Assembly (NCBI RefSeq): GCF_021474425.1
Contig: NZ_JAKEIP010000004.1
Location: forward strand, 1 to 64,000
DNA: 64,000 bases
Origin: Streptomyces muensis
Lineage (GTDB): Bacteria; Actinomycetota; Actinomycetes; Streptomycetales; Streptomycetaceae
Direction of reading: 5' to 3'
Each line of letters starts with the position of its first letter. Position 1 is the first letter of the stretch. Below the pieces are notes generated by a model that was given only the letters and a program-made list of their open reading frames with translations, did no database searches and was not told the origin of the DNA. Position numbers and translations under genes: made by a program. This document shows positions 1 to 6,933 of this stretch, piece by piece.

Positions 1-36
1 AGTCCCGCCGCATACGAGACCGCACTCACAGCCTGA
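1..36 (+). pseudogene. C-terminal tail of an IS3-type transposase (cut by window edge)
   Basis: The first 36 bases read in frame as SPAAYETALTA followed by a stop. This resembles the C-terminal signature of IS3-family transposases (ORFB), which often end in a 'SPA-x-YE' motif. The bases just after the stop (about 41-75, with CTCCGCCAAAGCGGAAC and AGCTCA) look like the right terminal repeat of actinobacterial IS3 elements. Only eleven residues are visible, so the call rests on the motif and the flanking end. Whether the element is intact cannot be judged from here. Confidence 0.35.
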
Positions 37-441
37 CCACCACACCGATGGTCTCCGCCAAAGCGGAACAAGCTCAGGGGTGACGCCTATACAGGCGCGG
101 GAGCCGGCGCTCAGGTCGTAGCCCAGCCAGAGGCGGGCGACTGCGGCTACGCCCGAGGATCCGTACTCGTCTGGGTTTGAGAACCGGCTTCTCCTCTGTC
201 CTCAGGACCGTGACCCGCGACCTGTTGCCTCGCCCGGGCAGCGCGACGTGCACCTGGCTTCGGCAGGAGGGGCGATTCCGGAAACTTGTGGTCGTCACTC
301 AGCCTGGCTGGACGGTCGAGACGGTGGCCGTTCGCATCAGGCCTTGGTGCAGTTGGGCGCCGCCCAAGCGGTGTCACACGCGGAAGCCCTCGGATACTTT
401 GTTGGTATACGAAAGCGATCTGATTCAGCATGAGGTGACAC
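37..441. other. Non-coding stretch with a possible TetR operator/promoter
   Basis: No reading frame here looks like a real protein. The left part probably holds an IS3-type end. Upstream of the TetR gene an imperfect palindrome, CTTTGTTGGTATACGAAAG, lies at 397-415 (arms CTTT and AAAG, with inner GT/AC). It sits about 27 bases before the start codon in a locally AT-rich patch, where an autoregulatory operator or a -10 element would be expected. Confidence 0.35.
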
Positions 442-1077
442 ATGACGTTCGCGGGTGCATCGAGTACGTCTGCCGCTCCTGCGCAGCGGGCTGCCGTGCC
501 GCGAACGCGCCGTAGCCGTATGACAGCCGAACGGGAGGCGGAGTTGTACACCGCCGTCCTCGACCAGTTGCGCAGGGTCGGCTATGAGGCACTCACCGTG
601 GACTCCGTTGCCACCCATGCCCGGTGCAGCAAGGCAACCATCTATCGGAGATGGAGGGGGAAGCCCGAACTGGTAGCCAAGGCTCTGCAACATGCGAGGG
701 GCACCTCCCTTGAGGACCCGGATACCGGATCACTGCGCGGCGACCTCCACGCCATGCTGACGCTGACGGACGATGAGCAAATCCGAAAAAACGCGACATT
801 GGTGCGAGCTTTGGCCAAAGCCGTACAAACCAACCCTGATCTCCTGAAAGCCCTAAAAGAGCTACTGGTCGACTCTGAACCGACCGGACTCAACACCCTG
901 TTGCACCGAGCAATCGAACGAGGCGAGATCCGCTCGGGTTACAAGGCAGCGCAGTACCTGCCCCATCTCCTGATTGGGGCTCTGCTCTGCAGATTATTGA
1001 TCGAAGACCAGCCGATCGATCGCGCGTTCCTGAGCCGATACATCGATTCTGTCGTCCTCCCCAGCCTCGGTCTCTGA
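442..1077 (+). CDS. TetR/AcrR family transcriptional regulator
   Basis: A 211-residue protein with an N-terminal TetR DNA-binding domain at about residues 30-80. The helix-turn-helix segment has the family pattern LTVDSVATHARCSKATIYRRW. The C-terminal half is helical and resembles the TetR C-terminal class seen with 'TIYRRW..K..L' proteins. The ATG at 442 has a GAGGTG Shine-Dalgarno six bases upstream. The gene stands alone: the next gene downstream is a secreted protein 426 bases away. Codon use is less G/C-biased than its neighbours (for example around 780-870), which may indicate transfer together with the adjacent IS traces. The ligand and targets are unknown; the palindrome at 397-415 suggests autoregulation. 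Confidence 0.9.
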   Translation: MTFAGASSTSAAPAQRAAVPRTRRSRMTAEREAELYTAVLDQLRRVGYEALTVDSVATHARCSKATIYRRWRGKPELVAKALQHARGTSLEDPDTGSLRGDLHAMLTLTDDEQIRKNATLVRALAKAVQTNPDLLKALKELLVDSEPTGLNTLLHRAIERGEIRSGYKAAQYLPHLLIGALLCRLLIEDQPIDRAFLSRYIDSVVLPSLGL

Positions 1078-1503
1078 GTATCGATCCCCTCCACGTCATG
1101 GAGACCGTCCGGTGCAGCCACCGTCGCGGTGAGACTGACCCAGCAATCTCCTTCGCCCATGTCGAAGATGTGCGGGTGGACGTGCTCGACCGTTCAGCAC
1201 ACTGTTGGACGCTTGGCTCATGGCTTCGTCACAGGCGTGAGGCGACAGGCAGATGCGTTGAGTCGCGCCCATCCCGCGGCAGGCCCGGCGGAACCTCCTC
1301 AGCCTTGCCCTCGACCAATGCAATTCGGCCATCTCTGCAGCGCGCCTGTCCCAGCAAGCACGGCGCAGCACCATTGAAAATTCAAGTAGAGCTGCGTAGG
1401 GTCACGCCCAACTCCCCCTACAGGACCGTGCGTTGCCGTTCCGCGCCGTAGCAGGCAAGTGTCACCGGCGCCGTATCCGGCAGCACGCATGACAGGAGTA
1501 CAA
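1078..1503. other. Intergenic region, nothing recognised
   Basis: About 426 bases between the TetR gene and the secreted protein gene. The short frames have no protein-like composition. A slightly AT-richer patch (about 1370-1395) may carry the promoter of the downstream gene, but no convincing -35/-10 pair was identified. Confidence 0.4.
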
Positions 1504-1899
1504 ATGAAGCGTCATTCACGCTCCAACCGAGCACGGATGAGTGTTGTAGCAGGATCGATACTGACCGCCGGCACCTTGGCGGTCACCCCCGCTGCAGCGG
1601 CACCGGCCCAGCAAGAGGCATCCGATGTGACAGTGATCCTGCGGATCACTGTCAACCCCGATCCCTCCTGGGCCGAGGACGCTGTCATGATCTCGGTGCC
1701 GGGTTCCCACGGCAACTGGGATTGCCACACGGGCTTCGCACCGCATGTCCCCAAGGACGTCGAGGTCAGCGTCCCAGCGAACACGAACGTCACGATCTGG
1801 TCCAGCCACGGCTGCTACGACGCCATACAGATGAGCGGGGCATGGATCCCGCAGGACAAAGATGGCCAGGTCATCAACGTACGCGTCGGAGGCCAGTAG
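1504..1899 (+). CDS. Small secreted protein of unknown function
   Basis: The ATG at 1504 is preceded by a GGAG-type ribosome site (CAGGAGTACAA). It gives 131 residues with a clear Sec signal peptide: a basic N-terminus (KRHSRSNRAR), a hydrophobic core (about 12-30) and an Ala-rich cleavage region (TPAAAAPA). The mature part is about 95 residues, beta-rich in appearance, with two cysteines (WDC and HGC) that could form one disulfide. It carries Thr/Val/Asn-rich strands ending in VINVRVGG. I do not recognise the family. It is followed at 1947-1980 by a strong hairpin, so it is probably a single-gene transcript. It could be a small secreted inhibitor or structural protein; no function is assigned. 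Confidence 0.75.
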   Translation: MKRHSRSNRARMSVVAGSILTAGTLAVTPAAAAPAQQEASDVTVILRITVNPDPSWAEDAVMISVPGSHGNWDCHTGFAPHVPKDVEVSVPANTNVTIWSSHGCYDAIQMSGAWIPQDKDGQVINVRVGGQ

Positions 1900-1946
1900 C
1901 ACAGCACCGAGCTCGCCCGTTTAGCAGCTGACTCGGGGGCGTCGGC

Positions 1947-1980
1947 GCCCTGTAGTCACTCCTCGAAGTGGCTACAGGGC
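1947..1980. terminator. Hairpin terminator after the secreted-protein gene
   Basis: GCCCTGTAGTCACT at 1947-1960 pairs with AGTGGCTACAGGGC at 1967-1980 (14 base pairs, one G-U) around the loop CCTCGA. It lies 48 bases after the stop of the secreted-protein gene. There is no U-tract, as is usual in GC-rich actinobacteria. Confidence 0.75.
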
Positions 1981-2269
1981 AAGTCGGCGGCCTTCCGGGC
2001 GGCCCCACCAGCCCACGGCAGACGAACTCCAGCGGCACGGCCGCATCGATCGTGCCGGTGGTGCTCACCCCCCAGCAGATCGGGCGTGGTGCTCGCGGCG
2101 AAAGCTCCGGGCACATTGTCCCGTCTTCTCCTGGTGCATTCAGGCTCGCCCGCGCCCGGCCTGACAGGCCGAGATACAGCTCCGCGGCGGTTGCCGTATC
2201 GCGCGGTTCGCCGGGGTCGCCGCCCTGGAACGCACGGTCGCCGTGGTGAGCTCCACCAGTCGGCGGTAA
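1981..2269. other. Intergenic stretch before the MITE, no convincing gene
   Basis: Several short open frames overlap here on both strands. The minus-strand frame from about 2116 downward is the most protein-like, but it has no ribosome site, overlaps the terminator hairpin and matches no family I recognise. It may be a gene remnant. Confidence 0.3.
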
Positions 2270-2461
2270 GAGCCTGTGTCATATCTCCGGTCGGATCAGC
2301 GCGCGGCGTCTGGTGCGTGTGATCGCAAGGCGCCGGAGCGTCCTCGTAGCGGAGCTACCAGGACGTTTCTGCAACGCGGCTGGGGGTCCCCCACGCCCTT
2401 AAGGCAGTGGGGGAGTGCGTGCCAGGCGTCGCGCGCCCGGCCGAGGATATGACACAGGCTC
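2270..2461. mobile_element. MITE-like element with long terminal inverted repeats
   Basis: GAGCCTGTGTCATATC at 2270-2285 is repeated as a perfect inverse at 2446-2461. The repeat continues inward with mismatches: GCGCGCGGCGTCTGG on the left matches the inverse of CCAGGCGTCGCGCGC on the right. This gives arms of roughly 45 bases around a core of about 100 bases without coding capacity. The core carries its own GGGGG/CCCCC hairpin (about 2381-2415). Size, long imperfect inverted arms and absence of a transposase fit a miniature inverted-repeat transposable element. The tip sequence resembles ends of Streptomyces IS5-group elements. No clear target-site duplication is visible. Confidence 0.7.
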
Positions 2462-2693
2462 CAAGCCCGTGTCGGTGCTGTGTACCCGGTCGTCGAGGGA
2501 CATCTCCGGGCAGGTGAACCGGGTCCACCGGCCCCCTGCTCGACGCAGGCGGACATGAGCGTGTCGATCCGCTACGGCGAACGGCCGATGGATGTCGCCG
2601 CTGCCGCGTCAGCTGCACTCCACACTCGGCTCCCTCGCACCTGAGGAGTATGGGGTGGCGTCGAAAATGATCTTCTTCGCTCAACGGTTGTCG

Positions 2694-3551
2694 TCAGCCG
2701 AGGAACTTCCGCAGGTGGCTCAGGAGGACGTCGGGACGTTCCTCGGGGATGAAGTGGCCGCATGCGGGGATCTCGGCGGCGGTGACGTCGTCGGCGTACT
2801 GGCGCCAGATGTCCAGGGTGGGCAGCCGGGCAGGCAGGCCGGCAGAGCCCCACAGAGCCAGGAGGGGCATGGTCAGACGGCGGCCCGCGGTGGCGTCCTC
2901 GTCGTCGAGGGCGAGGTCGCGTTCCTGGGCGCGGTAGTCGTCGAAGCCGGCGCGCAGCGCGCCTGGGCGGGAGAAGGCTCGGACGTAGGCGTCGACGGCG
3001 TCGGGAGTCAGGCCGTGACGGTTGTAGGTCCAGCGTTCGAAGAAGTACTCCAGGTAGGCGCGGACGTTGTTCCCGACCAGCAGCTCGGGCAGGTCCGGCT
3101 GAATGTGGAACATCCAGTGCCAGTAGCCGGATGCCACCGAGGCATCGAAGCGGCGGAACATCTCGCGGGTGGGGACCACATCGAGCACGGCGAGCTTTTC
3201 GACCTGGTCGGAGCGGTCCAGGGCCCAGCGGTGCGCCACCCGGGCACCGCGGTCATGGCCGACGACGGCCGCCCGCTCGAACCCGAGCTGCCGCACGAGC
3301 TCGGCGATGTCCGAGGCCATCTGCCGCTTGTCGTAACCGGTGACAGGCTTGTCGCTGAGGCCGTAACCGCGCAGGTCAGGGGCGATGACGGTGTGTGTGG
3401 TGGCGAGTTCGCCGAGCACCGGACGCCAGCACAGGCTGGTCTGCGGCCACCCGTGGAGCAGCACCAACAGCGGCCCCGAGCCCGCGCGCGTGTAATGCAG
3501 ACGGATCCCGTTGACCTGGGCCACACCCGTGCTCACTGTTGCCGTACTCAT
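2694..3551 (-). CDS. Alpha/beta hydrolase, haloacetate (fluoroacetate) dehalogenase-like
   Basis: A 285-residue alpha/beta hydrolase with the oxyanion motif HGWP (residues 33-36) and an aspartate nucleophile in GHDRG (Asp100), as in epoxide hydrolases and haloacetate dehalogenases. The active-site set matches fluoroacetate dehalogenases: Asp100-Arg101-x-x-Arg104 for carboxylate binding, His145-Trp146 in YWHW and Tyr206 in DYR as the halide pocket, and the base His266 in CGHF. The spacing from nucleophile to the His-Trp pair is 45 residues, as in the characterised enzyme (110 to 155). The predicted reaction is hydrolysis of a 2-haloacetate to glycolate, acting in the cytoplasm. It is divergent from the CGNR gene, with a palindrome at 3579-3597 between them. 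Epoxide hydrolase activity is the alternative. Confidence 0.85.
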   Translation of the reverse strand: MSTATVSTGVAQVNGIRLHYTRAGSGPLLVLLHGWPQTSLCWRPVLGELATTHTVIAPDLRGYGLSDKPVTGYDKRQMASDIAELVRQLGFERAAVVGHDRGARVAHRWALDRSDQVEKLAVLDVVPTREMFRRFDASVASGYWHWMFHIQPDLPELLVGNNVRAYLEYFFERWTYNRHGLTPDAVDAYVRAFSRPGALRAGFDDYRAQERDLALDDEDATAGRRLTMPLLALWGSAGLPARLPTLDIWRQYADDVTAAEIPACGHFIPEERPDVLLSHLRKFLG

Positions 3552-3578
3552 GGCTGCTCCCTCTCCGCCCTCAACAAC

Positions 3579-3597
3579 TAACCGCCTCTGGAGGTTA
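3579..3597. promoter_or_regulatory. Candidate operator between dehalogenase and CGNR genes
   Basis: TAACCGCCTCTGGAGGTTA is a 19-base near-palindrome: TAACC and CC on the left are mirrored by GG and GGTTA on the right. It lies in the short divergent region between the hydrolase start (3551) and the CGNR start (about 3613-3628), in an otherwise AT-rich patch. It is a plausible binding site for a regulator of both genes. No experimental support is implied. Confidence 0.4.
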
Positions 3598-3627
3598 TTT
3601 TATTGTGTATTCGTGGACAATGGGCTG

Positions 3628-4221
3628 ATGAGGGCGGAAGACGAGTGGCTCTGGCACGGCGGGCGGGTGTGCCTGGACTTCGTCAACACCCTGCGCGATC
3701 GATGGAAGGCCTCGCCCCGGGAGACACTGCACGAGCCGGACGACGTTGCGCGCTGGCTGCGCGAGGCCGGCCTGCTCACCGACGGGGTCCGCACCGGCGA
3801 TGCACCCGCGTCCGCACTGCGCTCCTCGGTGGCCCTGCGCGAAGCCATCGACCGCACGGTGCTGCGCGTGGCCGACAGTGCGCCGCCCACTCCCGCCGAC
3901 ATCACCGTGATCAACGAGGCGTCGGCGGCAGCCCCTCGCCCCGCGCTCCACCTGGTGCTCAGAGATGGCCGGTTGGAGTCGAGCAGCGCGGCTCGGGTCG
4001 CCGATGGCGCGACCGCGAGCCTTGGCCTCGTAGCCCAGGACGCGATCGAGTTGCTGCTCTCCCCCGAGATACGACGAGTCCGTATCTGCGACTCCGATCG
4101 CTGTGCCCTGCGCTTCGTGGACCGCTCACCCGCACGCAACCGCCGCTGGTGCTCGATGACACGTTGCGGAAACCGCACCAAGGTCCGGCTCCATCAGGCT
4201 CGCTCCCGTGTACACGGCTGA
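3628..4221 (+). CDS. CGNR zinc-finger protein (putative regulator)
   Basis: The protein has 197 residues from the ATG at 3628; a GTG at 3613 is an alternative start. The N-terminal domain begins with GGRVCLDFVNTL, the hallmark of the ABATE/stress-induced transcription factor domain. The C-terminus carries the CGNR zinc finger: CDSDRCALRF, then WCSM and CGNR about 20 residues later, with cysteines placed to bind one zinc. Such proteins are predicted transcription factors in actinobacteria. Divergent placement next to the dehalogenase suggests that it controls that gene. It is followed by the terminator at 4347-4379 facing the convergent SnoaL gene. Confidence 0.85.
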   Translation: MRAEDEWLWHGGRVCLDFVNTLRDRWKASPRETLHEPDDVARWLREAGLLTDGVRTGDAPASALRSSVALREAIDRTVLRVADSAPPTPADITVINEASAAAPRPALHLVLRDGRLESSSAARVADGATASLGLVAQDAIELLLSPEIRRVRICDSDRCALRFVDRSPARNRRWCSMTRCGNRTKVRLHQARSRVHG

Positions 4222-4346
4222 TCGGCAGGAGCCCAACCCTGTTTCAGACGGCTCGACACCTGGTTCCACGCTTGGCTACGGGGCATGACCCTGCTGGTGA
4301 CGTCGGCGAAGTGCCGACACCTGGGCCGGCGGGTGCTCGGCTGTTC

Positions 4347-4379
4347 GGCCCGGGAACATCATCTCTGATGCCCCGGGCC
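4347..4379. terminator. Bidirectional hairpin terminator
   Basis: GGCCCGGG at 4347-4354 and CATCA at 4357-4361 pair with TGATG at 4366-4370 and CCCGGGCC at 4372-4379 around the loop TCTC. It lies between the convergent CGNR and SnoaL-like genes. Confidence 0.7.
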
Positions 4380-4485
4380 ACTCCGGGGTGGGGCCGAGAA
4401 CTCGACGGCCAGGCTGCCGAGGCCGGATGCGGCCGGCATTCCCAGTAGCGGTCGTCAGTCTCAATACAGGCTGCGCAGACGCTGG

Positions 4486-4920
4486 TTATTCGATGCCGGA
4501 CGGATTGTCGATGACGTAGCGCCAGATTCCGTCCGCTCCTCGCCGAACAACGTCGGTCGCGGTGCCCGCCATGCTGATCTCGTTTCCGTCGGGGTCCGTG
4601 CCTTTGAGGGACCAGTCGATGACAAGCAGCGCGATGTCGTCCGCCGTGTAGCAGCGGCGCAGGCGGGCCTCCAAGGGGACCCCGAAGCTCAGCAGGCGGG
4701 CGTTGACGGCGGACCGCTCCGGGCCGACGACCGGGTGACCCGGCACAGGGACGAGGACGCCGACATCTTCGTAGAGCCGGTCCAGAGCCGACACTTCACC
4801 CTTGTTGAAGAGGTCGACCCACTGCGCGACGTGCGCTGTCAGGGCCTCATGGAGGGCGGGATCGGGGGCGATCTCCATCGGTTCAGGGTGTTGACTCCGA
4901 GGGTCATGAGTATCTGTCAT
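4486..4920 (-). CDS. SnoaL/NTF2-like protein
   Basis: The protein has 144 residues from the ATG at 4920. It has the alpha+beta cone layout of NTF2/SnoaL proteins: an N-terminal helix (ALTAHVAQWVDLFNKGEVSALDRLYEDVGVLVP), 'GPERSAVNARL', then beta strands ending in DGIWRYVIDNPSG. This matches uncharacterised YybH/SgcJ-like ketosteroid-isomerase-fold proteins. The reaction is unknown. The frame stays open upstream to 4980, but those codons come from a decayed transposase (4940-5144), so 4920 is the better start. No operon partner; it is convergent with the CGNR gene. Confidence 0.75.
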   Translation of the reverse strand: MTDTHDPRSQHPEPMEIAPDPALHEALTAHVAQWVDLFNKGEVSALDRLYEDVGVLVPVPGHPVVGPERSAVNARLLSFGVPLEARLRRCYTADDIALLVIDWSLKGTDPDGNEISMAGTATDVVRRGADGIWRYVIDNPSGIE

Positions 4921-4939
4921 GACTCCAACATCGTACCAA

Positions 4940-5144
4940 GCAGCCGAGCCAGCAGGTCGGTACGTCATGAATGGTGCCATGGCGCAGGCTCACCAACGTG
5001 GCCAGGCGCCGGGCGACGAAGATGAGCTTATGCTCCGGCTCCGGCAGCCCCGCCGCCGTGGCGGGCCGTGAGCCGAGCCTGATGCTTTTCGTGCCACAAC
5101 TGCCCTACCTCAGCGATGAGTTCTGCGATCACGTCCGGCAACAG
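4940..5144 (-). pseudogene. Remnant of an IS5-type DDE transposase
   Basis: Two frames on the minus strand join into the start of a known Streptomyces transposase type. First LLPDVIAELIAEVGQLWHEK and ARLTARHGG... up to a stop near 5028, then, after a one-base shift, HKLIFVARRLATLVSLRHG followed by TIHDVPTCWLG. The pattern 'elv..vGplWhe...arl.....hrlvfvDrlLatLvhLRhGtthdvlacwfg' is typical of the N-terminal part of IS5-group transposases in actinobacteria. It is frameshifted, lacks the DDE core and ends at the SnoaL gene. Confidence 0.55.
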
Positions 5145-5692
5145 TCCAGTACGCGGTGGTCTGCCACGATCAACTCACGCGCCCTGTCTCCGTCTGCACG
5201 GTTCAACAAGCCACCTGAGCGACGACGCACAGCCAGCCGTGCGCAAGGTCGTCAGGTCCCCCCCGTTCGCCTCCGTGGAGACGTCCAGTCTGTCGCCCAC
5301 GGCCTGCGGAACGCCGTCGGTGAACGACCGAATGTCCCGGAGGCTGTGCATTGGAGGGGGTGTCTGATCCGGCGCCGGTGAACCAGTGCAGCGAATCGCC
5401 CACCGTCACCCTTGCAGTCAAGCAGGTCGGCCATCTGCCGTGGGGTCAGACCGTCGTCCAGCAACCGGGTGCACTCCAGCCGCCGTACCTCGGCCTGTGG
5501 CCCGGGCGTCAATTCCACCGTCAGGTCCGCGTCAGCACACCTCGCGCTAACGCTGCTATTTCAACGAGGAGTTGACACTACCGAGGCCCCCCGGCGAAAT
5601 GCACCGGATCGTGAACTGCCTTCCACAGCCCGGTACCCGTCATCCGAACGGCGCCGCGAACCACGACCCGGCCGCATTCCAAGTACCCGGCT
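5145..5692. other. Decayed mobile-element region and upstream flank
   Basis: Apart from the helix-turn-helix transposase fragment listed separately (5205-5518), no intact gene is seen. The rightmost part (5520-5692) holds only the downstream flank of the SGNH hydrolase gene. Confidence 0.4.
5205..5518 (-). pseudogene. Frameshifted helix-turn-helix transposase remnant (IS630-like)
   Basis: From a GTG at 5518 the minus strand reads VELTPGPQAEVRRLE, then LLDDGLTPRQMADLLDC. This resembles the first helix-turn-helix of IS630-type transposases. The homology seems to continue in another frame (TVGDSLHWFTGAGSD), then in a third (DRLDVSTEANGGDLTTLR). Three frames in 300 bases indicate decay. The family call is from pattern only. 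Confidence 0.35.
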
Positions 5693-6820
5693 CTACTTCT
5701 GCTGACCCCGTATGTACGCGGCGAAGCGCTCACCCATGAGCCTCGTGCCGGTCTCTCCTGGATGCAATCCGTCGGGCATCAGCCCCGCGGCGTCGTCGGA
5801 CTCGGACAGGAGTGTCCGGCCGTCCAGGTACTCGATGGCCGGGTCGTCCGCCCGGCGCTCCTCGACGATGGCCTCAAGAGCGGCGCGGATCCGAACCAGG
5901 GTGAGAGAGTCCCCACCGTGCGGCGAATCGCCCGGTGCCGGGGCTATTCGCAAGCCCGTCTCGTCCGGCCCTGACGGCCCCGGGCTGTGCTCCAGCGGCG
6001 GGCTCGAAATCGGCGAGATGACAACAATGCGGGGCGCGGCCTGCCCCTCCCTGATCGTGTCGAGGAAGCCATGGACCGCGGGACGGAAGGTACGCAGCGT
6101 CATCGAGTCGAAGTTCACCAGGTTGATGCCGAGCTTGAGAGAGATGACATCGGCGGGTGTGTCGCGAATCGCCCTGGCGACGAACGGATCGAGCATCGCG
6201 TTGCCGGCGAAGCCCAGGTTCGTCGCCCGCCAACCGAGCTCGCGCGCGGCGACGGCCTGCCACGTACCCGTAGGGTGAGGGACCGAAAGGTTGTGGCTGA
6301 TCGAGGAGCCATAGTTGATCCAGTGCGGCCTCTCGTCCTGTCCGGCGGAGTCGACCGGCGCATCGGCCCTGACCCCGTGGAAGTCGACCACCGCGCTGTG
6401 CGGAAGCCAGACCTCGAGAAGTCGGCGGCCACCGGGCAGTCCGTCGAACACGAGTGTCTGCACCTCGCCCTCCTCACGCTCGACCTTGTCGGTCTGGAGG
6501 TCGAGGCCGGCTATGCCGCCCGCGACGGGAAGCGTGTGCACCGTGTCCCCGTCGATGAGTTCGGCGAACACCTCGAACGAGGGCGCCCCCACGAAGTGAA
6601 ATCGCTGTACGGCGAGGCGAATCTCAAGACGGGTCGCCTCGGTGATCAGTCGCAGCCGCACTCCGGCGGCCGTCTCGGCCGTGAGCCGGATGAAGGCTGT
6701 CGGCATCTGAGCCACAGCCCGGGCAGGAAGCCGCGCGGGCCGTAGCGCGGTTCCGACAGCCGTCACATGAAGGGCGCCGTCGATGGCGGAAGCCAAGTCT
6801 TTGGCCGAGTAGTCGAACAT
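5693..6820 (-). CDS. SGNH/GDSL hydrolase (two-domain esterase)
   Basis: The protein has 375 residues from the ATG at 6820, which has GGAGAAG eight bases upstream; a longer in-frame extension to 6937 has no ribosome site. The N-terminal beta domain (about 1-155) is followed by an SGNH hydrolase domain starting at HWINYGSSIS. The nucleophile is Ser173, in a GSSI variant of GDSI. Later blocks are the glycine block LGFAGNAM, the asparagine block LKLGIN, and the Asp/His dyad in MPDGLHPGETG near the C-terminus. It resembles the Lipase_GDSL_3 architecture. The substrate is unknown, probably an acyl or acetyl ester. No signal peptide, so cytoplasmic. It follows the SDR gene on the same strand with a 113-base gap. 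Confidence 0.85.
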   Translation of the reverse strand: MFDYSAKDLASAIDGALHVTAVGTALRPARLPARAVAQMPTAFIRLTAETAAGVRLRLITEATRLEIRLAVQRFHFVGAPSFEVFAELIDGDTVHTLPVAGGIAGLDLQTDKVEREEGEVQTLVFDGLPGGRRLLEVWLPHSAVVDFHGVRADAPVDSAGQDERPHWINYGSSISHNLSVPHPTGTWQAVAARELGWRATNLGFAGNAMLDPFVARAIRDTPADVISLKLGINLVNFDSMTLRTFRPAVHGFLDTIREGQAAPRIVVISPISSPPLEHSPGPSGPDETGLRIAPAPGDSPHGGDSLTLVRIRAALEAIVEERRADDPAIEYLDGRTLLSESDDAAGLMPDGLHPGETGTRLMGERFAAYIRGQQK

Positions 6821-6933
6821 CTCTCTTCTCCAGGTTTCTGCGGGGGCTCCCGGCCCGAAGGCCTTCGGGCAGCCGGGGCGACACGCGCTGACGTCGCCCT
6901 CGGGCGGACAACGCCATCGGTCGACTTCGGATG

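Noticed and set aside
2592..3581. Long plus-strand open frame opposite the dehalogenase
   Set aside because: It lies antisense to a gene with a complete active site, has no ribosome site, and its length is what GC-rich third positions produce on the opposite strand.
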